From assembly GCA_019313765.1 (NCBI GenBank), contig JAFDAP010000173.1:1-6688 (forward strand): DNA of 6,688 nt, read 5' to 3'. Position 1 is the first letter of the stretch, and the number at the start of each line of letters is the position of its first letter. The DNA is from Deltaproteobacteria bacterium. GTDB taxonomy: Bacteria; Desulfobacterota; DSM-4660; Desulfatiglandales; Desulfatiglandaceae. The position numbers and the translations under genes were made by a program. Under the pieces are notes generated by a model. That model was not told where the DNA came from and did no database searches. It saw only the letters and a program-made list of their open reading frames with translations. This document shows positions 1 to 5,296 of this stretch, in pieces.

Positions 1-62
1 CTTTCTTTTTGGCTTTTTTGTTAAAATCCTTTTAAAGGAAAAGCGCCCTTTTTTCTACATCT

Positions 63-482
63 TCAGAATTTACACAATAAATTGTACACTACCACAAATA
101 GATCAAAGTCAGACAGGTTTTGCTTAAAAATACCATACACAATTTCATCGTCCACGCTTTCATAATAATGAACAAGCAGATTGCGAAATGAAGCCATGTT
201 CTCAAAACTCTCCAGATCACCGGGACGAAGGATGCCGTTTTCAGCCAAAATGGCAAATGTGTCGCGATAACTCTCAGGTTCCCTCAGTTTTTCATCGGTA
301 ATGATATGCTGGGCCACATCAATACAGGCTTCGATAAGAATATGTAGTGTTCGTTCCACAAAACGGCGGGTTCTTTTTTCCGTCCTGTAGCTTTCCAATG
401 TTATATCTGAAGCATCTGTAAGATCCTGAACATGAGATCTTATGTCTGTGAGAATCCTTTCTATCAGTATTCGATCAACCAT
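63..482 (-). CDS. hepT: HepT-like HEPN-domain RNase toxin (DUF86)
   Basis: A 139-residue, mostly helical protein of the HepT/DUF86 family, the toxin RNase of MntA-HepT modules. Near the C-terminus it has the family's RX4HXY motif (R100, H105, Y107 in RNLLVHYY), which supplies the RNase residues and, in characterised systems, the tyrosine AMPylated by MntA. I start it at the ATG at 482: the peptide then begins MVDR, typical of this family, and GGTGG lies 5 nt upstream. A GTG at 491 would add three residues and is possible. The start overlaps the end of mntA by 8 bp, which suggests translational coupling with the antitoxin made first. Length is normal and nothing looks broken. Family assignment is confident; RNase activity is inferred from the motif. 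Confidence 0.88.
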   Translation of the reverse strand: MVDRILIERILTDIRSHVQDLTDASDITLESYRTEKRTRRFVERTLHILIEACIDVAQHIITDEKLREPESYRDTFAILAENGILRPGDLESFENMASFRNLLVHYYESVDDEIVYGIFKQNLSDFDLFVVVYNLLCKF

Positions 483-915
483 TGGTGCCACCGTATAGAA
501 CCTTGTTTACATATCTTTTATGCAGATACAGAAAATCTTCGTAAGTCTTGCGGCCATAGAACAGAAAATCTTCGTAAGTCTTGCGGCCATAGATCTCAAA
601 TCTTTTGCGTGCCTCGGGTGAACGTTCAAATACAGGTTTTCCTGACCGGCGCACTTCGTATTTGAGCACTTCGCCTGCCCGGTTCAATACCACAACATCA
701 ACACGGCATCCCATGCTTTTCTCAAGTGATGATATAAATGAAAGAATTGGAAAAGACTGCGAATGGGTATCATCTAACAAAACAGCTATATCAATATCGC
801 TGGGTTTTCCTTGAGTTTCTTTTACAACAGAACCAAAAAGATATGCCGCCAGTACGGCTTTGTGCTTTGAACAGATAGTGGAAATGATGTGACTGATCTC
901 TTTGAATGATTTCAC
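475..915 (-). CDS. mntA: MntA-like minimal nucleotidyltransferase antitoxin
   Basis: A 146-residue nucleotidyltransferase of the MNT/MntA family. The signature GSX10DXD is complete (G28-S29 ... D40-I-D42), and a third acidic residue sits in RVDVVVL (D73), so metal-dependent catalysis should be intact. In studied pairs MntA neutralises HepT by adding AMP units to the tyrosine of its RX4HXY motif. The start is GTG at 915, with GAGGA 7 nt upstream. The odd feature is an exact in-frame tandem duplication near the C-terminus: an 11-residue unit of the form YGRKTYEDFL(F/Y) appears at about residues 109-119 and 120-130. Without it the protein would be 135 residues, closer to the usual length. The repeat lies outside the catalytic core. 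The gene is followed by hepT with overlap. Confidence 0.88.
   Translation of the reverse strand: MKSFKEISHIISTICSKHKAVLAAYLFGSVVKETQGKPSDIDIAVLLDDTHSQSFPILSFISSLEKSMGCRVDVVVLNRAGEVLKYEVRRSGKPVFERSPEARKRFEIYGRKTYEDFLFYGRKTYEDFLYLHKRYVNKVLYGGTNG
528..593. repeat. Exact 33-bp tandem duplication inside mntA
   Basis: Two identical, directly adjacent 33-bp copies occupy 528-560 and 561-593. Because 33 is a multiple of three, the duplication adds 11 residues to MntA without shifting the frame. The lack of any mismatch points to a recent event or an assembly artefact. Confidence 0.95.
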
Positions 916-997
916 TATTGTTTCCTCTATATTGTTCTATTTTCGAATATTGGACTCATTCAACCCTTTATACCGGGAATAAATGAGCACGTAAGAG

Positions 998-1026
998 ATG
1001 ATACCTGTATGACTGTAATAAATCAA
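998..1026 (-). promoter_or_regulatory. Candidate sigma-70-type promoter for mntA-hepT
   Basis: Read on the minus strand, a TTGATT box (1026-1021) and a TATCAT box (1003-998) are separated by exactly 17 nt, and the -10 box lies about 80 nt before the mntA start. The -10 matches consensus at 5 of 6 positions and the -35 at 4 of 6. The region is AT-rich, so chance matches are possible; this is a candidate only. Confidence 0.35.
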
Positions 1027-1089
1027 TATTAAACAAGAATTACCCTTATCAGTCTTGCGGGATTCAAAAGGAAGATTAGAAATAGAAGA

Positions 1090-1124
1090 CAGTAAACAGT
1101 AGGCAGAAAACAGCAAGCAGCGAA
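1090..1124. repeat. Degenerate 7-bp tandem repeat (CAGNNNN, five units)
   Basis: Five consecutive heptamers each begin with CAG: CAGTAAA, CAGTAGG, CAGAAAA, CAGCAAG and CAGCGAA. They sit in the 276-bp gap between yedF and mntA (916-1191), which otherwise holds only the candidate promoter and a weak candidate terminator. I see no ORF or RNA gene in that gap. Function is unknown. Confidence 0.6.
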
Positions 1125-1136
1125 GGCAGGGCCATA

Positions 1137-1165
1137 ACGAAAACTTTTACGGCATCAAGCAAAAG
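1137..1165 (-). terminator. Weak candidate intrinsic terminator after yedF
   Basis: Downstream of yedF on the minus strand, CTTTTGC (1165-1159) can pair with the segment ending GTAAAAG (1150-1144) across an 8-nt loop, followed by TTTT (1143-1140) and further U-rich sequence. The stem is short and AT-rich with one G-U pair, so it would be weak. It is in the right place to separate the selenium operon from mntA-hepT. Confidence 0.25.
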
Positions 1166-1191
1166 GTTCTTTTATGGGTGATATTTTACGC

Positions 1192-1791
1192 CTAAATGTT
1201 TATGACCTTATCCGCCAACTGCATGGCCGTTACGATATCCAGCATATTGGTCGTCTCGCCTACCTGTTTGCTATCTAAGAGGTTGAAGTGAGTCAGGCAG
1301 GTGCCACAGACTAAGATATGTATCCCGTCTTTTTCAAGTTGCTGAATAACTGGCAAAACGTCTGAATCCTCAATGGTTAACTTTACGCCGTTATTAACGA
1401 ACACCAGACGCCACAACTCTTCTCCCATTTCCTTCAGAGTTTTCAGGAAACTCTTCATCAGCTTTTCGCCTAATTCATCATCCCCTTGACCCATGCGGTC
1501 ATTCGCCACCATGACCATGATCTTTTTTTGTCCGGCTTCTGGCTTTTCCGTAACGGGCGTTACAGGATCAACGCCTTCACCGATTTTGCCGATTATGTGA
1601 AAGTCCGTTCCTTCCTGCTTAATAGTGACTTCAAGGTTCTGTGACTCCATAAACCGGGAGACGTTTTGTTTTGAGGCTTCGTTGTCCACCACCACTATTA
1701 TGACGCTCGGATGTTCTTTTTCTAATGCTTCTTTTGTCTGCAATACCGGGGCAGGGCAGGCGAGCCCCCGGCAGTCTATTTCTTTGGTCAT
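1192..1791 (-). CDS. yedF: Selenium metabolism protein YedF (TusA domain plus DsrE-like domain)
   Basis: A 199-residue two-domain protein matching the sulfurtransferase-like YedF family associated with selenium metabolism. Residues 1-70 form a TusA/SirA-like domain with the CPxP motif (C12 in RGLACPAPVL). After a Pro-rich linker (about 72-88), residues 89-199 form a DsrE-like domain with two conserved-looking cysteines in VCGTCL (C162, C165). The length is normal for the family. The start is ATG at 1791, with AGGAG 6 nt upstream. It lies 55 bp downstream of selD and appears to be the last gene of the operon. The likely role is cysteine-based carriage or delivery of reduced selenium near SelD. 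That role rests on family association; no biochemical activity can be read from the sequence. Confidence 0.93.
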   Translation of the reverse strand: MTKEIDCRGLACPAPVLQTKEALEKEHPSVIIVVVDNEASKQNVSRFMESQNLEVTIKQEGTDFHIIGKIGEGVDPVTPVTEKPEAGQKKIMVMVANDRMGQGDDELGEKLMKSFLKTLKEMGEELWRLVFVNNGVKLTIEDSDVLPVIQQLEKDGIHILVCGTCLTHFNLLDSKQVGETTNMLDIVTAMQLADKVINI

Positions 1792-1846
1792 TAGGTTCTC
1801 CTTGTGATCTTTTTATAGCTTTCAAGAGAATATTTTCGGGTTTGCC

Positions 1847-2896
1847 TTAACTAACTAAAATCCGTTCCTTTGGTTCGGTCAATACCTCACCAATAATGGC
1901 TGCATCCTTTATGCCTTTTTCCTTTAGTTCCTGCAACAGATCATCGGCCCTGCCCCTTTCCAAACAAATCAGCAATCCCCCGGATGTCTGGGGATCAAAG
2001 AGAACATCCTGAGTGATACGATCCACAGAAGATGCGAATTCCACCATGCATTCGCGGAATTCGCGATTATTGTAAGTGCCTGCCGGAACAAGACCCATCC
2101 GGGCATAATCAAGGGTCTGAGGGATTATGGGTATGCTTTTGCTTGCAAGCCTGATCCCGAATGGGGAATCTACAATCATCTCCGCAATATGACCTAAAAG
2201 ACCAAAACCCGTAATGTCGGTGCAGGCATGGACAGGGTAATTTTCCATAATTTCCGCCGTATCCCTGTTGAGGGTTGCCATGAGCCGGGTGACGGTTTCG
2301 ATGATTTCGGTCGAGGCAAGGCCGCCCTTGATAGCGGTGTTTATTATGCCTGTACCTAAGGGTTTAGTCAGTATCAGGCAATCCCCCTTTTTGAGGTTTT
2401 TCTTTGTAAGGATACGATCCGGATGAATAAACCCTGTTACAGATAAGCCGTATTTCAGTTCCTTGTCCTCTACGCTGTGTCCACCAACCAGGACGACGCC
2501 CGCCTCCTTCATTTTGTCCAATCCACCCTGGATAATCTGACGGAGGACAGATATATCCATATCCTTGAGTGGAAAGGCCACAAGATTCATAGCGGTCTTA
2601 GGGATCCCGCCCATGGCATAGACGTCGCTTAATGCATTGGCCGCGGCGATCTGACCGAACCAGTAAGGATCATCCACTATAGGCGTGAAGAAATCAACGG
2701 TCTGGATGATGGCGAGATCATCCGTCACTTTGTAAACCCCGGCGTCGTCGGCGCGATCCAGTCCCACGATCACGTTCGAATCTGTTGGGAATTCAATCCC
2801 GCACAGCGCCCTGTCCAGGTCCCCTGGAGGCAATTTTGATGCTCACCCTGAGCCTGCAACGGTTTCCGTGAGGCGAAGGTCTTTTTTATTTGACAT
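1847..2896 (-). CDS. selD: Selenide, water dikinase (selenophosphate synthetase), selenocysteine-containing
   Basis: SelD makes selenophosphate from selenide and ATP, the selenium donor for Sec-tRNA and selenouridine. Read from the ATG at 2896 the protein has 349 residues, with a UGA codon at position 18 (2845-2843) in the context AGSG-U-ASK. This is where the family has its catalytic Cys or Sec, and the essential lysine follows at the expected +3 position (K21). Other family motifs are present: RADDAGVY (about 48-55), the DFFTPIVDDP...SDVYAMGG block (about 68-98), GGHSVED, TKPLGTG, DITGFGLLGH and DPQTSGGLL. A GGAG lies 6 nt before this ATG. Calling the gene from the internal TTG at 2833 would delete the active site, so that start is an artefact of treating UGA as stop. 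A SECIS-like hairpin follows the UGA. Confidence 0.95.
2808..2845 (-). promoter_or_regulatory. Bacterial SECIS-like element in selD, with the Sec UGA
   Basis: Twenty nucleotides after the UGA (2845-2843), a 5-bp perfect stem CCAGG/CCTGG (2827-2823 with 2819-2815) closes a three-base loop GGA (2822-2820). A lower stem GCC/GGC (2831-2829 with 2810-2808) can form below an internal loop. Bacterial SECIS elements typically place a small apical loop with a G among its first two bases some 16-37 nt after the UGA, and this hairpin fits. It lies within coding sequence, as bacterial SECIS elements do. SelB binding is inferred. Confidence 0.75.
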
Positions 2897-2902
2897 GGTC
2901 TT

Positions 2903-2906
2903 CTCC
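2903..2906 (-). promoter_or_regulatory. Shine-Dalgarno that fixes the upstream selD start
   Basis: GGAG at 2906-2903 is spaced 6 nt from the ATG at 2896. This supports the start upstream of the UGA and argues against initiation at the internal TTG at 2833. Confidence 0.8.
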
Positions 2907-2925
2907 GTAATGGTTCAGCGATTTT

Positions 2926-3411
2926 TTAGACAGGATAAACAGGATTAACATGATAATTATCTTTTAAGATATCTCCATTTACCGCCTGTAATATGTCCTT
3001 CGGGTCCAGAATCAGCATGACCCCTCTTTTGCCCGCATTTATAGCGACCTTATCAAATTCCAACAGACCTGCTTCCATAAAAACAGGTAAATTCTGTTTT
3101 GTCCCAAAAGGACTGATGCCTCCTACCAAATATCCTGTCAAACGTTCTGCAGTTGAGGTGTCTGCCATTGCCGCCCTTTTTACTGAAAAGGCCTTAGCCA
3201 GTCTTTTCAGGTCTATGTTTTTCTCTCCCGGCATGAGCACGATGATGTAACCCTTATTGCCCAGATGAACAATTAGTGTCTTGATGGTTCTTTTGAGCGG
3301 AAATCCCATGGCTTCGGCTGCAAACATGGCCCCTTTTTCTTCATGCTCGTACTCTATGACATCAAAATTAATGCCTTTTTGATTAAGGAATTTAATTGCC
3401 CGTGTTGACAT
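2926..3411 (-). CDS. ybaK: YbaK/EbsC-type aminoacyl-tRNA deacylase
   Basis: A 161-residue protein of the YbaK/ProX editing-domain family; characterised members hydrolyse mischarged Cys-tRNA(Pro). Visible family features are the KTLIV segment with the likely catalytic lysine (K44), MADTSTAERLTGYLVGGISPFG (residues 82-103) and INAGKRG (124-130). The start is ATG at 3411, with AGGA 6 nt upstream. A longer in-frame reading to 3624 overlaps the DUF1858 gene and adds no domain, so I rejected it. The last ten residues (152-161) come from a 9-bp degenerate repeat and look like an added tail. It sits between the DUF1858 gene (37-bp gap) and selD (29-bp gap). A link to selenium, such as clearing tRNA mischarged with Cys or Sec, is speculation. 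Confidence 0.9.
   Translation of the reverse strand: MSTRAIKFLNQKGINFDVIEYEHEEKGAMFAAEAMGFPLKRTIKTLIVHLGNKGYIIVLMPGEKNIDLKRLAKAFSVKRAAMADTSTAERLTGYLVGGISPFGTKQNLPVFMEAGLLEFDKVAINAGKRGVMLILDPKDILQAVNGDILKDNYHVNPVYPV
2932..2958. repeat. Degenerate 9-bp repeat (three units) at the 3' end of ybaK
   Basis: On the plus strand three consecutive nonamers, AGGATAAAC, AGGATTAAC and ATGATAATT, form a decaying tandem repeat. They encode almost all of the final residues of YbaK, so the repeat has apparently extended or replaced the original end of the gene. Confidence 0.5.
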
Positions 3412-3448
3412 TTTCAATCCTGAAATAAGAAAGGCGATATACCCACTT

Positions 3449-3682
3449 TTAGCCCAAATTAATCGAAGATTCAAGGTCGGCCAGAAGCCTTTCCAGGTCC
3501 AAATGGTACCTTTCTGCCATGTCCCGTAAGGGTTCAAAAAGTGCCTGGCAGCAAATACATTCGCCAGCCTGTTGGTCGTATTGTTTAAAAATGGCCTCCG
3601 TTTCCCTGTATTTTGAGACCACATCCAGAACAGTCATTTCCGGCCGTATTTGTTCCATATTTTCAGGCACAGATTTGCTCAC
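3449..3682 (-). CDS. Small DUF1858 redox-type protein
   Basis: A 77-residue soluble protein whose core (about residues 14-72, PEMTVLDVV to LLADLE) resembles DUF1858. Members of that family are small helical proteins with closely spaced cysteines, often found near redox enzymes such as hybrid-cluster proteins. Here three cysteines cluster as CICC (C42, C44, C45), which could bind metal or carry a persulfide or selenide; this is inference. The start is GTG at 3682, with GAGG 6 nt upstream; an ATG at 3658 lacks a good ribosome site. It overlaps the end of the dehydratase-like gene by 20 bp, so the two are probably co-translated. Function is not established. Confidence 0.8.
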   Translation of the reverse strand: MSKSVPENMEQIRPEMTVLDVVSKYRETEAIFKQYDQQAGECICCQALFEPLRDMAERYHLDLERLLADLESSINLG

Positions 3683-4550
3683 GAATCACCTCGTTTTTAT
3701 GGAGAATCTCTTCCAGTGCCCTGGGGATATGTTGAATGATCTCCATAACCTGGGTGGCGGGCGTGGGCTTTGCAAAAGAACCGGCCAAACGATTTACCTT
3801 AGCGGCAATGACAGCAGCCTCTTTGATCTCGATACCTGACGCAATGAGGGCCGCAACAATGCCGGTCAGGGTATCCCCTGTGCCTCCAATGGCCTCCATG
3901 GCCTCCTCTACGGGACTGTCAATCGTAGCCTGGATCCCCTGGCTGTTGGCCACATAATCCCGTTTTCCCTTGACTAAAAGATAGCGCGAGGCGTTTTTGT
4001 GTTCATATGCACGGGCAATAAGCTCGGGTATCCGGTCTTCTTCATGTAATATAAACCCCCTGGTGTAAAAGGGGTGTGGTGCCTCTTCATCCGCCAAAAA
4101 GGCCAGTTCCCCAATATCGGGAGTGAAAAGATCATACTCGTAAGACTGCCCGCTCATCTTGGCCACATACATAAAACCCGCATCCGCGATTAGTACAGGC
4201 CGTTGTGTCATTTCTTCCACGGCGAACAGGACCCGGTTGTGCCAGTCCACGTCCGGTTGAAGATAATGAAACGCAATTGTGTTATAATTACATCTCCCCA
4301 GGATCCGGCTCAGATGTTCATAAAGACGCCGGCTCCCGTCTCCCCGTCCAATGTCTCCTACAAGATATCCGAACGGACCGGGCATATCAAGTACTTCACA
4401 CGTCTTGATTGCCGATGCCAACAGGGCAGGGGTCCCTCGGTTAACAGACACCCTCTTTCCCTGTATATATATCTCATCGTCTCCCAGACCGACATCCCCT
4501 TCGGCAAGGGGAAAGTCCTGATCAGGCACAGTACCTATTATGGCTAACAT
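3663..4550 (-). CDS. Ribokinase-fold protein like ADP-dependent NAD(P)H-hydrate dehydratase (YjeF C-terminal type)
   Basis: A 295-residue protein with the signatures of the YjeF C-terminal/carbohydrate-kinase family: FTPDIGELA (142-150, matching the family's TPHPGE block), LVKGK (192-196) and the nucleotide-binding GGTGDTLTGIVAALIASG (222-239), where D226 is the expected catalytic aspartate. Canonical members repair damaged NAD(P)H hydrates, often fused to an N-terminal epimerase domain that is absent here. The start is ATG at 4550, overlapping the DUF3343 stop by 7 bp (ATGTTAG), with GAGGAG about 11 nt upstream. A longer reading to 4682 lies inside the DUF3343 gene and is rejected. Its place deep inside a selenium operon suggests a specialised paralogue rather than the housekeeping repair enzyme; the substrate cannot be told from sequence. 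Confidence 0.8.
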   Translation of the reverse strand: MLAIIGTVPDQDFPLAEGDVGLGDDEIYIQGKRVSVNRGTPALLASAIKTCEVLDMPGPFGYLVGDIGRGDGSRRLYEHLSRILGRCNYNTIAFHYLQPDVDWHNRVLFAVEEMTQRPVLIADAGFMYVAKMSGQSYEYDLFTPDIGELAFLADEEAPHPFYTRGFILHEEDRIPELIARAYEHKNASRYLLVKGKRDYVANSQGIQATIDSPVEEAMEAIGGTGDTLTGIVAALIASGIEIKEAAVIAAKVNRLAGSFAKPTPATQVMEIIQHIPRALEEILHKNEVIREQICA

Positions 4551-5092
4551 CGACGTTTCATCTCCTCGTAAGACAACTGAAGTGCGTATCCACAAAGGGT
4601 GTGACCGATTTCCCGGGGGCTCGGCGCTTCGGTCAGGGTTTTCCCCACCATCTCCTGGGCCAGATAAGGGACATCCGGGCAACCGCCTCCCGAGACGTTC
4701 ACGATGGTCAGTGTCTCCTTATGAACGGTCAATTTCATGTTGGCCGCCCGGATCATCAGATATTTGCCAAAATCCTTATTATGGAAGAGATCCACGGGTT
4801 GCAGCAGGGGGCTGCTGACAGGGACCATTTTCAGTGGTTGGACTCCGTCTTCCTGAAGTGTCCTCAGGATATTCAGCTCTTCAATAAGTGGAAACTCGAT
4901 GACTAAGTCGCAGCCTGTTCGGATTTCAGGTGGAGGACCCATAACCCGGATTTTCCATCCCCCCGCTTTGAGGACATTCTCGGCCCTAATCACCTCACTG
5001 GTGTTTTCGAACACCAGAATCCCGCGATCTACGTTCAGGTTCTTTGAATCCGTTCCGGATTGATTTCGTTTGAAAAGTTTTAAGAATCCCAA
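4544..5092 (-). CDS. DUF3343 (putative Se/S carrier-like) protein with an extra C-terminal region
   Basis: A 182-residue protein. Residues about 22-84 (GILVFENTSEVIRAENVL ... RTGCDLVIEFP) match DUF3343, a small domain repeatedly found beside selenium genes and thought to carry selenium or sulfur; its likely active cysteine is C61. A further 95 residues follow that I do not recognise, with two more cysteines in glycine-rich or histidine contexts, SGGGCPD (C138) and HTLCGYA (C167), plus a C-terminal C182. The start is TTG at 5092, the only in-frame option before the domain: an upstream TAA closes the frame and the next ATG falls inside the domain. The weak ribosome site GAGG (5105-5102) lies in the flanking palindromic element. 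It is coupled by a 7-bp overlap to the dehydratase-like gene. Confidence 0.8.
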   Translation of the reverse strand: MGFLKLFKRNQSGTDSKNLNVDRGILVFENTSEVIRAENVLKAGGWKIRVMGPPPEIRTGCDLVIEFPLIEELNILRTLQEDGVQPLKMVPVSSPLLQPVDLFHNKDFGKYLMIRAANMKLTVHKETLTIVNVSGGGCPDVPYLAQEMVGKTLTEAPSPREIGHTLCGYALQLSYEEMKRRC

Positions 5093-5093
5093 T

Positions 5094-5292
5094 CTTGATA
5101 ACCTCGTAAAAAGTCGCTCTGCGCCTTTTTACTCGGCGGAGGAGGGATACCCCTTCCCCGCCATTTGAAGTGAATTCAAATGGTTCCACCCTCTCCGAGG
5201 TGTAGGCTCTACGAGCCGGAGGCCTACCCCAGGCCGGGGCTTAATCCCGCCATGGCGGGACCTGTTGATGGACTTTTTATGAGTCCATCAAG
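5094..5292. mobile_element. MITE-like palindromic element between tusA-like gene and DUF3343 gene
   Basis: Imperfect 22-bp terminal inverted repeats lie at 5094-5115 and 5271-5292 (18 of 22 positions match; both contain AAAAAGTC or its complement). Inside are further inverted repeats: TAAAAAG/CTTTTTA (5107-5113, 5125-5131), CCATTTGAA/TTCAAATGG (5161-5169, 5175-5183) and the perfect palindrome TCCCGCCATGGCGGGA (5245-5260). There is no credible protein. No clear target-site duplication is visible. The element begins a few bases after the tusA-like stop codon and ends one base before the DUF3343 start, so it exactly fills the intergenic gap of the operon. The end sequence resembles palindromic repeats I associate with deltaproteobacterial genomes. 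Confidence 0.65.
5102..5105 (-). promoter_or_regulatory. Possible DUF3343 ribosome-binding site within the repeat end
   Basis: GAGG at 5105-5102 lies 9 nt before the TTG start at 5092 and inside the terminal repeat. The opposite terminal repeat has GAGT at the same place, so the bases that create the site differ between the two ends. Confidence 0.35.
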
Positions 5293-5296
5293 CTTA

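Noticed and set aside
1..62. Possible terminator after hepT
   Set aside because: Short AT-rich inverted repeats (such as CCTTT/AAAGG with almost no loop) are present, but none forms a convincing stem followed by a T-run in the right direction.
432..814. Plus-strand open frames opposite mntA and hepT
   Set aside because: Antisense to two well-supported genes; one contains the 33-bp duplication, which explains its repeated segment.
916..1191. CRISPR-like or RNA gene in the intergenic gap
   Set aside because: The only repeats are 7-bp degenerate units with no spacers, and no tRNA-like or other structured RNA is visible.
1631..1825. Minus-strand 64-codon frame overlapping the yedF start
   Set aside because: It overlaps the clearly supported TusA domain of YedF in another frame and has no domain of its own.
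3412..3624. N-terminal extension of the YbaK reading frame up to 3624
   Set aside because: It overlaps the DUF1858 gene in another frame, shows no domain, and the ATG at 3411 has a good ribosome site and gives the normal family length.
4551..4682. N-terminal extension of the dehydratase-like frame up to 4682
   Set aside because: It lies within the DUF3343 coding region, is low-complexity Pro/Gly/Arg sequence, and the ATG at 4550 overlaps the upstream stop in a classic coupled arrangement.
4995..5189. Minus-strand 64-codon frame running through the palindromic element into the DUF3343 gene
   Set aside because: Most of it is repeat sequence and the rest is out of frame with the DUF3343 domain; no ribosome site or family resemblance.
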